Shown piece after piece: positions 16,584 to 23,201 of a stretch of 30,743 nt of DNA. The notes under the pieces were generated by a model that ran no database searches, was not told the DNA's origin, and was given only the letters and a program-made list of their open reading frames with translations. Location of the stretch: assembly GCA_934552855.1 (NCBI GenBank), contig CAKTEU010000025.1:1-30743 (forward strand), written 5' to 3'. The first letter of the stretch is position 1. Each line of letters opens with the position of its first letter. A program made the translations under genes and the position numbers. The DNA is from an uncultured Eubacteriales bacterium (lineage in GTDB: Bacteria; Bacillota; Clostridia; Oscillospirales; Acutalibacteraceae).

Positions 16584-17453
16584 TTATTTTAAAATTCTCT
16601 TAAAAAACTCCTCGCTGCTTTTTCCGGAAGGACGGTTGAATCTTCCAAGATTAAAAAGGCTTTCCTTATCCGAAGGCGAAACACGGTCAACTCTTTCCTC
16701 GCAGACAAACGAAGCTTTAAAGCCGAGTTTTTTTACAACCGAAAGCGTCTCTTTTGAATAACTGCCGTAAGGATAAACAACAGCGGTTGCATCAACACCG
16801 GAAAGGTTTTTCAAAAGCGTCTGCATTCTTGAAAGATCGTCTTTCAGTGCATTTTCGTAATCGACAGGGCTTTCTCCGCTTTTTCTTGAAAGACCCTTTC
16901 TTGAGCCGGAACCGGTATTGTGCATATCATAAGTATGGTTTTGAATTTCAAAATCGCCGCTTTGCGAAAGTTCCCTGAGGTCGTCCCAATTGAGATAAGC
17001 GTAATTCACATTGCGATCCTTGTTTTCGGCATAGGTTTCGGTTATACTTCCGACAACGGAAAGCACCGCTTTCATGTTTCTTTTTTTAAGCAGCGGCCAC
17101 GCAAGTTCACGAACACTTTCAAAGCCGTCGTCAAAAGTAATCATAATGATTTTTTCCGGCAATACCGTTTTTCCGTCAACATAATCAATAAGGTCTTTAA
17201 CCGTTACGGTTGTATATCCGCTTTTTTCAATCAGATCAAGGTCTTTTTCAAGTTCGCTTTTTAAAATCACATATTTTCCCGCACGCTTCGGATTTTCGGT
17301 AACATGGTGATACATCACAACGGGAATATCCCTTCCGTTTGAAAGCGAGGTCGGGGCGGTTTTTCTTTCGGCTTTGAGCGCAAAAAGAAAAGACACACAA
17401 AGCACACAGACCACGGCCGCAAAAACATGAAATTTTCTTATATGTATTATCAT
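16584..17453 (-). CDS. Membrane-anchored polysaccharide deacetylase (NodB domain)
   Basis: A 289-residue carbohydrate esterase 4 protein, expected to remove acetyl groups from peptidoglycan or another glycan outside the membrane. A signal anchor (HVFAAVVCVLCVSFLFAL) is near the N-terminus. NodB motifs follow: PVVMYHHV; ITFDDGF (the Asp-Asp pair); NHTYDMH (metal His residues); YPYGSY. A first-of-three in-frame ATG lies at 17486. The third, at 17453, is chosen because AAGGAG (17463-17468) is 9 nt before it and overlaps or follows the others. It is divergent from dpaA, with only 98 nt between starts. A role in spore cortex or wall modification is plausible from that neighbour but not shown. A weak TTGTTA-18-TATAAA promoter (17476-17505) is possible but leaves almost no leader. 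Confidence 0.88.
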   Translation of the reverse strand: MIIHIRKFHVFAAVVCVLCVSFLFALKAERKTAPTSLSNGRDIPVVMYHHVTENPKRAGKYVILKSELEKDLDLIEKSGYTTVTVKDLIDYVDGKTVLPEKIIMITFDDGFESVRELAWPLLKKRNMKAVLSVVGSITETYAENKDRNVNYAYLNWDDLRELSQSGDFEIQNHTYDMHNTGSGSRKGLSRKSGESPVDYENALKDDLSRMQTLLKNLSGVDATAVVYPYGSYSKETLSVVKKLGFKASFVCEERVDRVSPSDKESLFNLGRFNRPSGKSSEEFFKRILK

Positions 17454-17500
17454 TATTCCCATCTCCTTCAACTGATTTATATGCATTCTGCGTTCGGATT

Positions 17501-17528
17501 AACAATAAGTTTTTAAAGACATAGAATA
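17501..17528 (+). promoter_or_regulatory. Candidate sigma-K promoter of dpaAB
   Basis: AAC (17501-17503), 16-nt spacer, CATAGAATA (17520-17528), matching the Bacillus sigma-K pattern mAC-N16/17-CATAnnnTA. The dipicolinate synthase operon is a known mother-cell sigma-K target in Bacillus. The predicted start near 17536 leaves only a very short leader before GGAGTG (17538-17543). Confidence 0.6.
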
Positions 17529-17551
17529 AAAATGAACGGAGTGAAAACAAC

Positions 17552-18385
17552 ATGAAAAAAACAATTATCATCGGCGGAGACGAACGCCAAAAAGAACTTT
17601 ACTCTCTTTTAAAAGCCGAGGGCAAAAACTGCACCGCCGTTTTTGAAAAAAACGAACTTCAAAAAAATCTTCCGCTTTCGGATTTTGATGTAATCATTTT
17701 GCCGCTTCCTTGTTCAAAAGACGGAAAAACCGTTTTCAGCGCAGAAGACAAACTTAAGCTTGAGCTTTCTTTTGTTGTTGAAAGTATAAAAAACGGCACG
17801 GTACTTATAGGCGGAAATTTTTCGGATTCACTGCGCCAAGCGGCGGAAGAAAAGGGAGCAACGGTTTTTGACCTTTTTGCCGAAAAAGATTTTGCACTTT
17901 ATAACGCATGCCTCACCGCACAGGGAGCCGTGCGCCTTCTTCTTGAAAACACAAAAGAATATGTTGTTTCACTTCCGGCCCTCGTCACGGGATTCGGAAA
18001 AATAGGAAAATCAACCGCCCTTTTTTTGCGCTCACTCGGGCTTGACGTTTATGTTTTTGCAAGAAGGAGCGAAACAAGGCTTGAAGCACGCTTGCTCGGT
18101 TTCAAAACCGTATCTCAAAAGGAACTTTCGTTTTGCGTTCATCTTTTCAGCTTTATTTTCAATACCGTTCCAAACAGGATTTTTGAAAAGGATGACATTT
18201 CTCACATGAAAAACGGGGCGGTATATTTTGAACTTGCAAGCCGTCCGTTCGGTGCAGACAAAAAGGACTTTGAAAATGAAAAAGCGGCTTATGTTTTCGG
18301 CGGCGGTCTTCCCGGAAAATTCTGTCCGCTTGCTTCGGCAAAGGAGATTGAAAAACGAATAAACAAATATCTTGACGCAAGGTGA
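17552..18385 (+). CDS. dpaA: Dipicolinate synthase subunit A
   Basis: DpaA/SpoVFA with DpaB makes dipicolinic acid from the lysine-pathway intermediate dihydrodipicolinate, in the mother cell late in sporulation; the acid then fills the spore core with calcium. The 277-residue protein shows an N-terminal Rossmann-like segment (KKTIIIGGDERQKELYSLLK), the middle LPLPCSKDGKTVFSAEDKL, and a NAD(P)-binding segment LVTGFGKIGKSTALFLRSLG (about 143-162). The end GGGLPGKFCPLASA is also typical. Start: ATG with GGAGTG 8 nt upstream. The stop sits inside the ribosome site of dpaB, 5 nt before its start. This marks the host as a spore former. Confidence 0.95.
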   Translation: MKKTIIIGGDERQKELYSLLKAEGKNCTAVFEKNELQKNLPLSDFDVIILPLPCSKDGKTVFSAEDKLKLELSFVVESIKNGTVLIGGNFSDSLRQAAEEKGATVFDLFAEKDFALYNACLTAQGAVRLLLENTKEYVVSLPALVTGFGKIGKSTALFLRSLGLDVYVFARRSETRLEARLLGFKTVSQKELSFCVHLFSFIFNTVPNRIFEKDDISHMKNGAVYFELASRPFGADKKDFENEKAAYVFGGGLPGKFCPLASAKEIEKRINKYLDAR

Positions 18386-18390
18386 TTTTT

Positions 18391-18975
18391 TTGAATAAAC
18401 CGGTTTTCGGCTACGCACTGACGGGGTCTTTTTGTACCTTTAAAAAGTCCGTTGCCGTTCTTGAAGAACTTTCAAAAAAGGACGTTGAACTTGTTCCCAT
18501 CATGTCGTTCAATGCATATTCGCTTGACACACGATTCGGAAAAGCAAAGTATTTTTGCAACAGAATTGAAGAAATTTGCGGACGAAAAATCATTTCAACA
18601 ATCGAAGAAGCCGAACCCATAGGGCCGAAAAAGCTTTTGGACCTTTTGATTATTTCTCCCTGCACGGGAAACACGCTTTCAAAGCTTTCAAATTCAATTG
18701 CCGACACGCCCGTTACCCTTGCCGCAAAGTCGCATTTAAGGAACGGCCGGCCGATACTTCTCGGCGTTTCTTCAAACGATTCGCTTGCAGCAGCGGCAAA
18801 AAACATCGGTCTTCTTCTGGCAAGAAAACATATCTATTTCATCCCAATGAGCCAGGACAGCCCAAAAGAAAAACCGTTTTCAATCGTATGTAATTTTGAA
18901 AAAACATATGAAGCGGCACTCTCGGCTCTCAGGGAAGAACAGATTCAGCCGATATTTGCCGAAGCGCAAAGCTGA
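18391..18975 (+). CDS. dpaB: Dipicolinate synthase subunit B (flavoprotein-like)
   Basis: DpaB/SpoVFB, the second subunit, belongs to the flavin-dependent decarboxylase-like (HFCD) fold. About 194 residues: FGYALTGSFCTFKKSV at the start is the family signature; then LLIISPCTGNTLSKLSNSIA, DTPVTLAAKSHLRNGRP and LLLARKHIYFIPMSQD. The start is assigned to TTG at 18391, with AAGGTGA (18379-18385) 5 nt upstream, so the ribosome site overlaps the dpaA stop; GTG at 18382 is the alternative but lies inside that site. It is the last gene of the operon. Confidence 0.94.
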   Translation: MNKPVFGYALTGSFCTFKKSVAVLEELSKKDVELVPIMSFNAYSLDTRFGKAKYFCNRIEEICGRKIISTIEEAEPIGPKKLLDLLIISPCTGNTLSKLSNSIADTPVTLAAKSHLRNGRPILLGVSSNDSLAAAAKNIGLLLARKHIYFIPMSQDSPKEKPFSIVCNFEKTYEAALSALREEQIQPIFAEAQS

Positions 18976-18994
18976 AAAAACCAATTTAACCTTT

Positions 18995-19058
18995 AAAAGT
19001 CGGTTTTGAAAGAACGTTCCGACACTCCGGAGCAGTTCGGTAAGAACCGGCTTTTTGG
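18995..19058 (+). terminator. Long branched terminator after dpaB
   Basis: AAAAGTCGGTT pairs with AACCGGCTTTT, followed by T. The 39-nt interior has further pairings (CCGA/TCGG around a CTCCGGAG palindrome), more than a simple terminator needs. Confidence 0.65.
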
Positions 19059-19087
19059 TTATTTTCAAAACAAATTTCCGTTTTCTC

Positions 19088-19116
19088 TTGAAGTTATTGC
19101 TTTTGTTTGGTATAAT
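19088..19116 (+). promoter_or_regulatory. Sigma-A promoter of the leader RNA / LRR gene
   Basis: TTGAAG (19088-19093), 17-nt spacer, TATAAT (19111-19116). Transcription should start near 19122, at the 5' strand of the structured RNA. Confidence 0.85.
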
Positions 19117-19121
19117 GTGGG

Positions 19122-19305
19122 TACCACACAAAAATCTAATGTTCCCCGTTTAAGAAGTTGGCGTTTTTACTATCGGTAAAAATGCAAGCTTCCTTTTTCG
19201 CAACTTCTGAATGTGGGGTTTGAGATTAAGTTTTTTGTGTGGTAGCAAAACGAAGTTTGTATTTTTCGTGTGTGCATTCTTCGGTTTGCACACACTTTTT
19301 ATTTT
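19122..19305 (+). ncRNA. Structured leader RNA or small RNA with intrinsic terminator, family not recognised
   Basis: The predicted transcript folds into nested helices. Outer helix: TACCACACAAAAA (19122-19134) with TTTTTTGTGTGGTA (19231-19244). Next: AATCT/AGATT and CCCC/GGGG (19144-19147, 19215-19218). Next: AGAAGTTG (19153-19160) with CAACTTCT (19201-19208). Inner hairpin: GCGTTTTTAC (19161-19170) with GTAAAAATGC (19176-19185). A 15-nt unpaired stretch (19186-19200) contains TCCTTT, complementary to the AAAGGA ribosome sites downstream. A separate 9-bp hairpin GTGTGTGCA/TGCACACAC (19268-19295) ends in T5AT4, an intrinsic terminator. It sits 68 nt before the LRR gene. A copy of the outer 5' strand, ACCACACGAAAAAA (19336-19349), lies past the terminator and could displace it. 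I do not recognise it as 6S, SRP, T-box or a known riboswitch. Confidence 0.65.
19268..19305 (+). terminator. Intrinsic terminator within the LRR gene leader
   Basis: Perfect 9-bp stem GTGTGTGCA/TGCACACAC with a 10-nt loop, followed by TTTTTATTTT. It lies between promoter and gene, so it either ends a small RNA or attenuates the LRR gene. Confidence 0.85.
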
Positions 19306-19372
19306 AAGGAGGGTTGAAAAGACAGAAAGGATTAAACCACACGAAAAAATAAAATCGAAAGGATAAAACGGA

Positions 19373-21223
19373 ATGAAAAAAACTATTAAAAAATCATTGG
19401 CGGTTTTCATGGCATTACTCATGCTGGTTTGCACCGTGCCAATGACTGTAGGAGCAAGCGATGAAGCATTAACAGAAGGCTACTATACCTACACTGTTGA
19501 AAACGATGAAGCAACCATTACCGATTGTAACGATGATATTAGCGGTGATATTGTAATTCCAAGTACCCTCGGTGGTTATCCGGTAACGAGTATAGGTATT
19601 TATGCATTCGAGAATTGTACCGGCTTGACAAGCGTAACAATTCCAAACAATGTAAAATATATAGGAATATACGCATTCTACTCTTCTTCCCTTGAGTCAG
19701 TTAATTTTGAGAATGGAGAAAGAAATCTTGTAATAGCAAGTAGAGCATTTTATAAATGCAAAAATTTGAAAAATATTTCACTGTTTGGAAACAGAGTATA
19801 TGCTCTTACTTATGATACTTTCGGTGATACCGCTTTCTATAATGATTCTGCCAACTGGGAAAACAGTGTACTTTACTTAAACGATATTCTTGTCGATGTG
19901 GCTTATATGACCATAGGAAAAGAGTATACTATCAAAGACGGAACAACGACTATAGCCGACGGTGCTTTCTTTTTGTATTCACCGTCAGGAAAACTTGATG
20001 ATGCAATTGAAGTTGACGTAAGTATACCCGAAAGCGTTGACAATATCGGTTTTGCAACAGTTTTTTCATATGACCGTCTTCCCAAAAATATATTCCGTCT
20101 CGGATCGGCTATATCACATGGAGGAGACCTTGGCTATTCCTTTCTTTTAGCAATGCATTCGCAATATGAAGAAGGCTATATGAGCATATTAAATAAATAT
20201 GGTTGTAACTTAGACGACAAAGATAATCTTCCGTTAGAAGCAAAAATAGAATTAGGTAGAAAAGGATTTTTCTTTTCTACTTATTGTGGATGGACGCACA
20301 TGGCTTTACCGGCTTCTGATGGAGTTTGCGGTGTTGTTTTTGTTGATGATGGTATTGAAGGAATTGCTGATAACTCATTCCCCGTTTTGTATAATTTAGC
20401 TGTTACATATGTTTTTTTGTTTCCTGATTATTTTAATGGTCTTATTCTTCCTGAAAGCTTTAAAACTCTTAGCGGACAAACAGAGCTTTGCGATATTTAT
20501 GTAAACAATTATAGAGAATATGAGAGCGACACTGAAAAAAGCGTAACCTTCCTCAACAAAGACTGCTTCATTTATGACGATGAAAATACACTTTGGGACG
20601 GTTATACAATATGCGGTTATAAAGGCTCAACAGCCGAAGCATATGCAAACAAGTACAACAGAAAATTTGTTGCCATAGACGAATGTACGCACGAACAAAC
20701 CAGCCTTAATGCTCATATTGCTGCAACGTGCGCAAGCGAAGGTTTCAGCGGAGACGTATATTGCCAGTATTGCGGCAAATTCCTTGAAGAAGGAACGATA
20801 CTTCCAAAAACCGATGAACATGATTTTGAAAAGAAAGAAACCTTAACTTATCCTAAATGCACCAAAAGCGGTACAGCAAAATATGTTTGCAAAACCTGTG
20901 GAAAAGAAGAAATTATGCCCGAAGGCGAACCTCATGGTCATTCGTTTTACGTGTTTTCTAATTACGGTGCATCATGTACAAAAGACGGTTGCAAAAGAAG
21001 TATGTGCATGTATTGCCGTGAAACAATAAACGAAGTAACCGAAAAAGCAACCGGTCATAAAGACAGCAACAACGACGGAGTATGCGACGTTTGCGACGCA
21101 CTCATTTGCACCCACATTTGCCACGAGGACGGCATTTTGAAGATTTTTTACAAAATCGCCCTCATTTTCTGGAAAATGTTCAAAACCAACAAAAACTGCT
21201 CCTGCGGCGTAGCCCATTACTAA
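19373..21223 (+). CDS. Secreted BspA-like leucine-rich repeat protein with cysteine-pair repeats and Cys/aromatic C-terminal tail
   Basis: A 616-residue exported surface protein. Signal peptide 1-28 (KKTIKKSLAVFMALLMLVC, cleavage near VGA). LRR_5/BspA-type repeats at about 55-200 (GGYPVTSIGIYAFENCTGL, LTSVTIPNNVKYIG), then a less regular region with a last degenerate LRR (about 320-435). Cys-pair repeats of the type in the protein at 5429 occupy 438-576 (AATCASEGF...CQYCG; YPKCTKSGT...CKTCG; DSNNDGVCDVCDA). The end is a Cys-rich, aromatic tail: CTHICHEDG (579-587), GILKIFYKIALIFWKMF (587-603), CSCGVAHY (609-616). No LPXTG. Start: ATG with AAAGGAT about 9 nt upstream, behind the structured leader. 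Codons about 19700-20500 are richer in TTA, ATA and AGA than neighbours. Confidence 0.85.
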   Translation: MKKTIKKSLAVFMALLMLVCTVPMTVGASDEALTEGYYTYTVENDEATITDCNDDISGDIVIPSTLGGYPVTSIGIYAFENCTGLTSVTIPNNVKYIGIYAFYSSSLESVNFENGERNLVIASRAFYKCKNLKNISLFGNRVYALTYDTFGDTAFYNDSANWENSVLYLNDILVDVAYMTIGKEYTIKDGTTTIADGAFFLYSPSGKLDDAIEVDVSIPESVDNIGFATVFSYDRLPKNIFRLGSAISHGGDLGYSFLLAMHSQYEEGYMSILNKYGCNLDDKDNLPLEAKIELGRKGFFFSTYCGWTHMALPASDGVCGVVFVDDGIEGIADNSFPVLYNLAVTYVFLFPDYFNGLILPESFKTLSGQTELCDIYVNNYREYESDTEKSVTFLNKDCFIYDDENTLWDGYTICGYKGSTAEAYANKYNRKFVAIDECTHEQTSLNAHIAATCASEGFSGDVYCQYCGKFLEEGTILPKTDEHDFEKKETLTYPKCTKSGTAKYVCKTCGKEEIMPEGEPHGHSFYVFSNYGASCTKDGCKRSMCMYCRETINEVTEKATGHKDSNNDGVCDVCDALICTHICHEDGILKIFYKIALIFWKMFKTNKNCSCGVAHY

Positions 21224-21277
21224 TCCATAAAAAGTAAAAGCGAGCCGCTCACACCCACCGTTCGCCTTTGCATATAA

Positions 21278-21314
21278 CTCAAAAGCCTGCCGCATTTTTA
21301 GCGACAGGCTTTAA
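21278..21314 (-). terminator. Terminator of the perR-rbr-rd operon, possibly bidirectional
   Basis: On the minus strand AAAGCCTGTCGC pairs with GCGGCAGGCTTT (one G-U), followed by T. The plus strand also has a T-containing flank, so it may terminate the converging LRR gene as well. Confidence 0.8.
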
Positions 21315-21327
21315 CTTTACTTTTTGC

Positions 21328-21480
21328 TTATTCTTCCTCGAAAGCGTCCTTGCCGAGTCCGCACCAGGGGCAAACCCAGTCTTCCGGAACGTCCTCCCAA
21401 GCTGTGCCGGGAGCTACGCCGTTATCGGGATCGCCGAGTTCGGGGTCATAAACATAGCCGCAGGGGCAAACGTGTTTCAT
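21328..21480 (-). CDS. Rubredoxin with shortened first cysteine knuckle
   Basis: A 50-residue rubredoxin, a one-iron electron carrier that in anaerobes feeds electrons to peroxide- and oxygen-reducing proteins. MKHVCPCGYVYDPELGDP (1-18), NGVAPGTAWEDVPEDWVC (20-37) and CPWCGLGKD (37-45) are all typical. The oddity is the first knuckle: Cys5-Pro-Cys7 (C-x-C) instead of the family's C-x2-C, while the second, C37-x2-C40, is normal. Start: ATG with GGAGG about 9 nt upstream, 17 nt after the rubrerythrin stop. It is the last gene of the PerR-controlled operon and the likely redox partner of the rubrerythrin. Confidence 0.92.
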   Translation of the reverse strand: MKHVCPCGYVYDPELGDPDNGVAPGTAWEDVPEDWVCPWCGLGKDAFEEE

Positions 21481-21497
21481 TCTGCGTTCCTCCGTAA

Positions 21498-22028
21498 TTA
21501 TTTGAAATATCTGTTGAGAAGGCCTTCAAATGCCTTGCCGTGGCGGGCTTCGTCACGAGCCATTTCATGAACGGTGTCATGAATTGCGTCAAGGCCGAGT
21601 TCCTTCGCCTTCTTTGCAAGCTCGGTTTTGCCGAGGGTTGCGCCGTTTTCTGCGGCAACTCTCATTTCAAGGTTCTTCTTGGTGCTGTCGGTGATAACTT
21701 CGCCGAGAAGTTCCGCAAACTTTGCTGCGTGTTCGGCTTCTTCGTAAGCAGCCTTCTCCCAGTAAAGACCGATTTCGGGATAGCCCTCTCTGTGGGCAAC
21801 TCTTGCCATTGCGAGATACATTCCGACTTCGGTGCATTCGCCGTTGAAGTTTGCACGAAGGCCTTCGATAATCTCTTCCGGTGCGTCCTTGCCGACTCCG
21901 ACAATATGCTCTGCAGCCCATGAAACAGTGTTTTCTTCACGAACCTTCATCTTTGCTTTGCAGATCGGGCAGATTTCGGTCGGGTCGTCGGTTTCATAAC
22001 CGCATACGGGGCAATAATACTTTTTCAT
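21498..22028 (-). CDS. Reverse rubrerythrin (peroxidase)
   Basis: A 176-residue rubrerythrin-type protein reducing hydrogen peroxide to water at a di-iron site. The rubredoxin-like iron site comes first (YYCPVCGYE and EICPICK: C6, C9, C20, C23), the reverse of classic rubrerythrin, where it is C-terminal. The ferritin-like four-helix domain follows, with GECTEVGMYL, EKAAYEEAEHAAKFAELLGE and HEMARDEARHGKAFEGLL supplying the Glu and His iron ligands. Start: ATG with GGAGG 8-9 nt upstream. It is in an operon between perR and rubredoxin, matching the known PerR-controlled peroxide defence of clostridia. Confidence 0.93.
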   Translation of the reverse strand: MKKYYCPVCGYETDDPTEICPICKAKMKVREENTVSWAAEHIVGVGKDAPEEIIEGLRANFNGECTEVGMYLAMARVAHREGYPEIGLYWEKAAYEEAEHAAKFAELLGEVITDSTKKNLEMRVAAENGATLGKTELAKKAKELGLDAIHDTVHEMARDEARHGKAFEGLLNRYFK

Positions 22029-22058
22029 AACTGAAAACCTCCATTAAATAAATTTAAA

Positions 22059-22457
22059 TCAGTGAATATTGTTTTCGTTCCCGTTTTTTCTTTTGCATTC
22101 GGGGCAGATTCCGAAAAGCTGCAAATTGCAGGAACGTATCTCACCTTCAAAATTCTTAAACAGCGTGCACAGTTTTTCGCCGTCTTCGTTTTTGAGGTCG
22201 ATTATCTTTTTGCAAAGAAGGCAGTTGAAATGATAATGCTCACTTGTGTCGGCATCAAAACGATCGCCGATGTCGGTGTGGAACTTAATCAGCTTTCCTT
22301 CGCTTTCAAGAACCTTGAGGTTGCGGTATACCGTTGCAAGACTGAGCGCCGGATACTCCCCTTTCAGGTCGAAAAAAAGCTGTTCCGCCGTCGGGTGATC
22401 TTTTCTTGAACGGAGAGAGTTGAGAATTGCGTCACGCTGGCGGCTGTTCTTCAGCAT
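22059..22457 (-). CDS. perR: Peroxide-sensing Fur-family repressor PerR
   Basis: A 132-residue Fur-family metalloregulator. The winged helix has HPTAEQLFFDLK and LSLATVYRNLKVLESEGKL. Metal residues fit PerR: H21, D68 (DRFDAD), H74 and H76 (HYHF), D87 (KIIDLKN), the last being Asp as in PerR rather than Glu as in Fur. The structural zinc Cys are C79/C82 and C118/C121. Oxidation of the iron-binding His by peroxide would release it from DNA. Start: ATG with AAAGGAG 7 nt upstream. Gene order perR-rubrerythrin-rubredoxin and the palindrome at its promoter point to autoregulation. Confidence 0.93.
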   Translation of the reverse strand: MLKNSRQRDAILNSLRSRKDHPTAEQLFFDLKGEYPALSLATVYRNLKVLESEGKLIKFHTDIGDRFDADTSEHYHFNCLLCKKIIDLKNEDGEKLCTLFKNFEGEIRSCNLQLFGICPECKRKNGNENNIH

Positions 22458-22479
22458 TGTTCTGCTCCTTTCTTAATCA

Positions 22480-22496
22480 ATAACGATAATCGTTAT
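22480..22496 (-). promoter_or_regulatory. Palindromic operator, probable PerR/Fur box
   Basis: A perfect 17-bp palindrome ATAACGAT-A-ATCGTTAT lies between the -10 box and the perR ribosome site. It shares the 7-1-7 layout and A/T-rich arms of the PerR box (TTATAATnATTATAA) but differs by central C/G positions. Confidence 0.75.
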
Positions 22497-22500
22497 CATT

Positions 22501-22528
22501 ATTATATCAATTATTTTTTAAATGTCAA
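22501..22528 (-). promoter_or_regulatory. Sigma-A promoter of perR-rbr-rd
   Basis: On the minus strand TTGACA (22523-22528), 16-nt spacer, TATAAT (22501-22506). The palindrome at 22480-22496 lies directly downstream, covering the expected start. Confidence 0.85.
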
Positions 22529-22566
22529 GCGTTTTTTCAAATTTTTTTGTTTTCTTTTTATTTTTT

Positions 22567-23094
22567 TTACTGCTTTTCAATGCCGCCGAGTCTGTTATGA
22601 AATTCGGCACCTTTTTTGTATTTTTTCAAAACACGTTTTTCAAGCTTTCTTCTGAGCTGCGGCTTTGCACCGTCCTTTTTGATGTATGAAACAAGTATGC
22701 TCGGCACACCGCTTCGGTTTGCGCCCAAAATGTCGGTAAAAAGCTGATCGCCGACGAATACGCACTTTTCCCCTTTCACGCCCAAAAGCGAAAACACCTT
22801 GCGGTATCCCCGTTTAAACGGCTTATACGCCTTGCAAACGTACGGCACATCAATGTTTTTTAAAAAGCGGCGCACCCGCTCTTCACCGTTATTTGAAAGA
22901 ACGGCCGTTTTAAAACCGAGAGCGTGAAGCTTTTCAAAAAGTTGCTCAACCTCTTTTGTTGCGTCTTCGTCCTGAAAAACAAGCGTGTTGTCAATGTCAA
23001 AAACCGCCGCACGAAAGCCGAGAGCACGAAGCTTTTCAAAATCAACCGAAAACACGCTTTTCACATATTCATAAGGAAAAAGTTTTTTGAACAT
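22567..23094 (-). CDS. HAD-superfamily phosphatase, YqeG family
   Basis: A 175-residue class III HAD hydrolase, best matching YqeG. Motif I FDIDNTLVF carries the two Asp residues; motif II is VLSNN; the Lys region is CKAYKPFKRGYRKVF; motif IV is FVGDQLFTDILGANRSG. The basic C-terminus (RRKLEKRVLKKYKKG) is typical. The start is placed at ATG 23094 with GGTGA 5-6 nt upstream, giving the usual MFKKLFPYEYVKS beginning; a GTG at 23103 overlaps that site. In Bacillus yqeG lies beside yqeH and aroD, which are not here. Substrate unknown. It has its own promoter and is divergent from the DUF305 gene. Confidence 0.9.
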   Translation of the reverse strand: MFKKLFPYEYVKSVFSVDFEKLRALGFRAAVFDIDNTLVFQDEDATKEVEQLFEKLHALGFKTAVLSNNGEERVRRFLKNIDVPYVCKAYKPFKRGYRKVFSLLGVKGEKCVFVGDQLFTDILGANRSGVPSILVSYIKKDGAKPQLRRKLEKRVLKKYKKGAEFHNRLGGIEKQ

Positions 23095-23110
23095 TTTAAT
23101 CACCGTTTAT

Positions 23111-23138
23111 ATTCTATCATACTTTGCCGCTTTTTCAA
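23111..23138 (-). promoter_or_regulatory. Sigma-A promoter of the YqeG-family gene
   Basis: On the minus strand TTGAAA (23133-23138), 16-nt spacer, TAGAAT (23111-23116). Confidence 0.6.
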
Positions 23139-23201
23139 CGCTGTAACTTAAATTTTCGCCGTGAATAAAATGGTATTGAAAAAGGAGTGTGATAAGCAAT
23201 T

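Noticed and set aside
19121..19246. Inverted repeats around the leader RNA as a miniature transposable element
   Set aside because: The ends are complementary, but no target duplication flanks them and a promoter and terminator fit exactly around the fold, favouring an RNA gene.
19122..19305. Leader RNA as 6S RNA
   Set aside because: Size and closing stem are similar, but the apical part is only one 10-bp hairpin rather than a long helix beyond a central bubble, and it precedes a surface-protein gene.
19373..21223. Sortase-anchored surface protein
   Set aside because: No LPXTG-type motif with hydrophobic segment and basic tail in this or the other exported proteins of the window.
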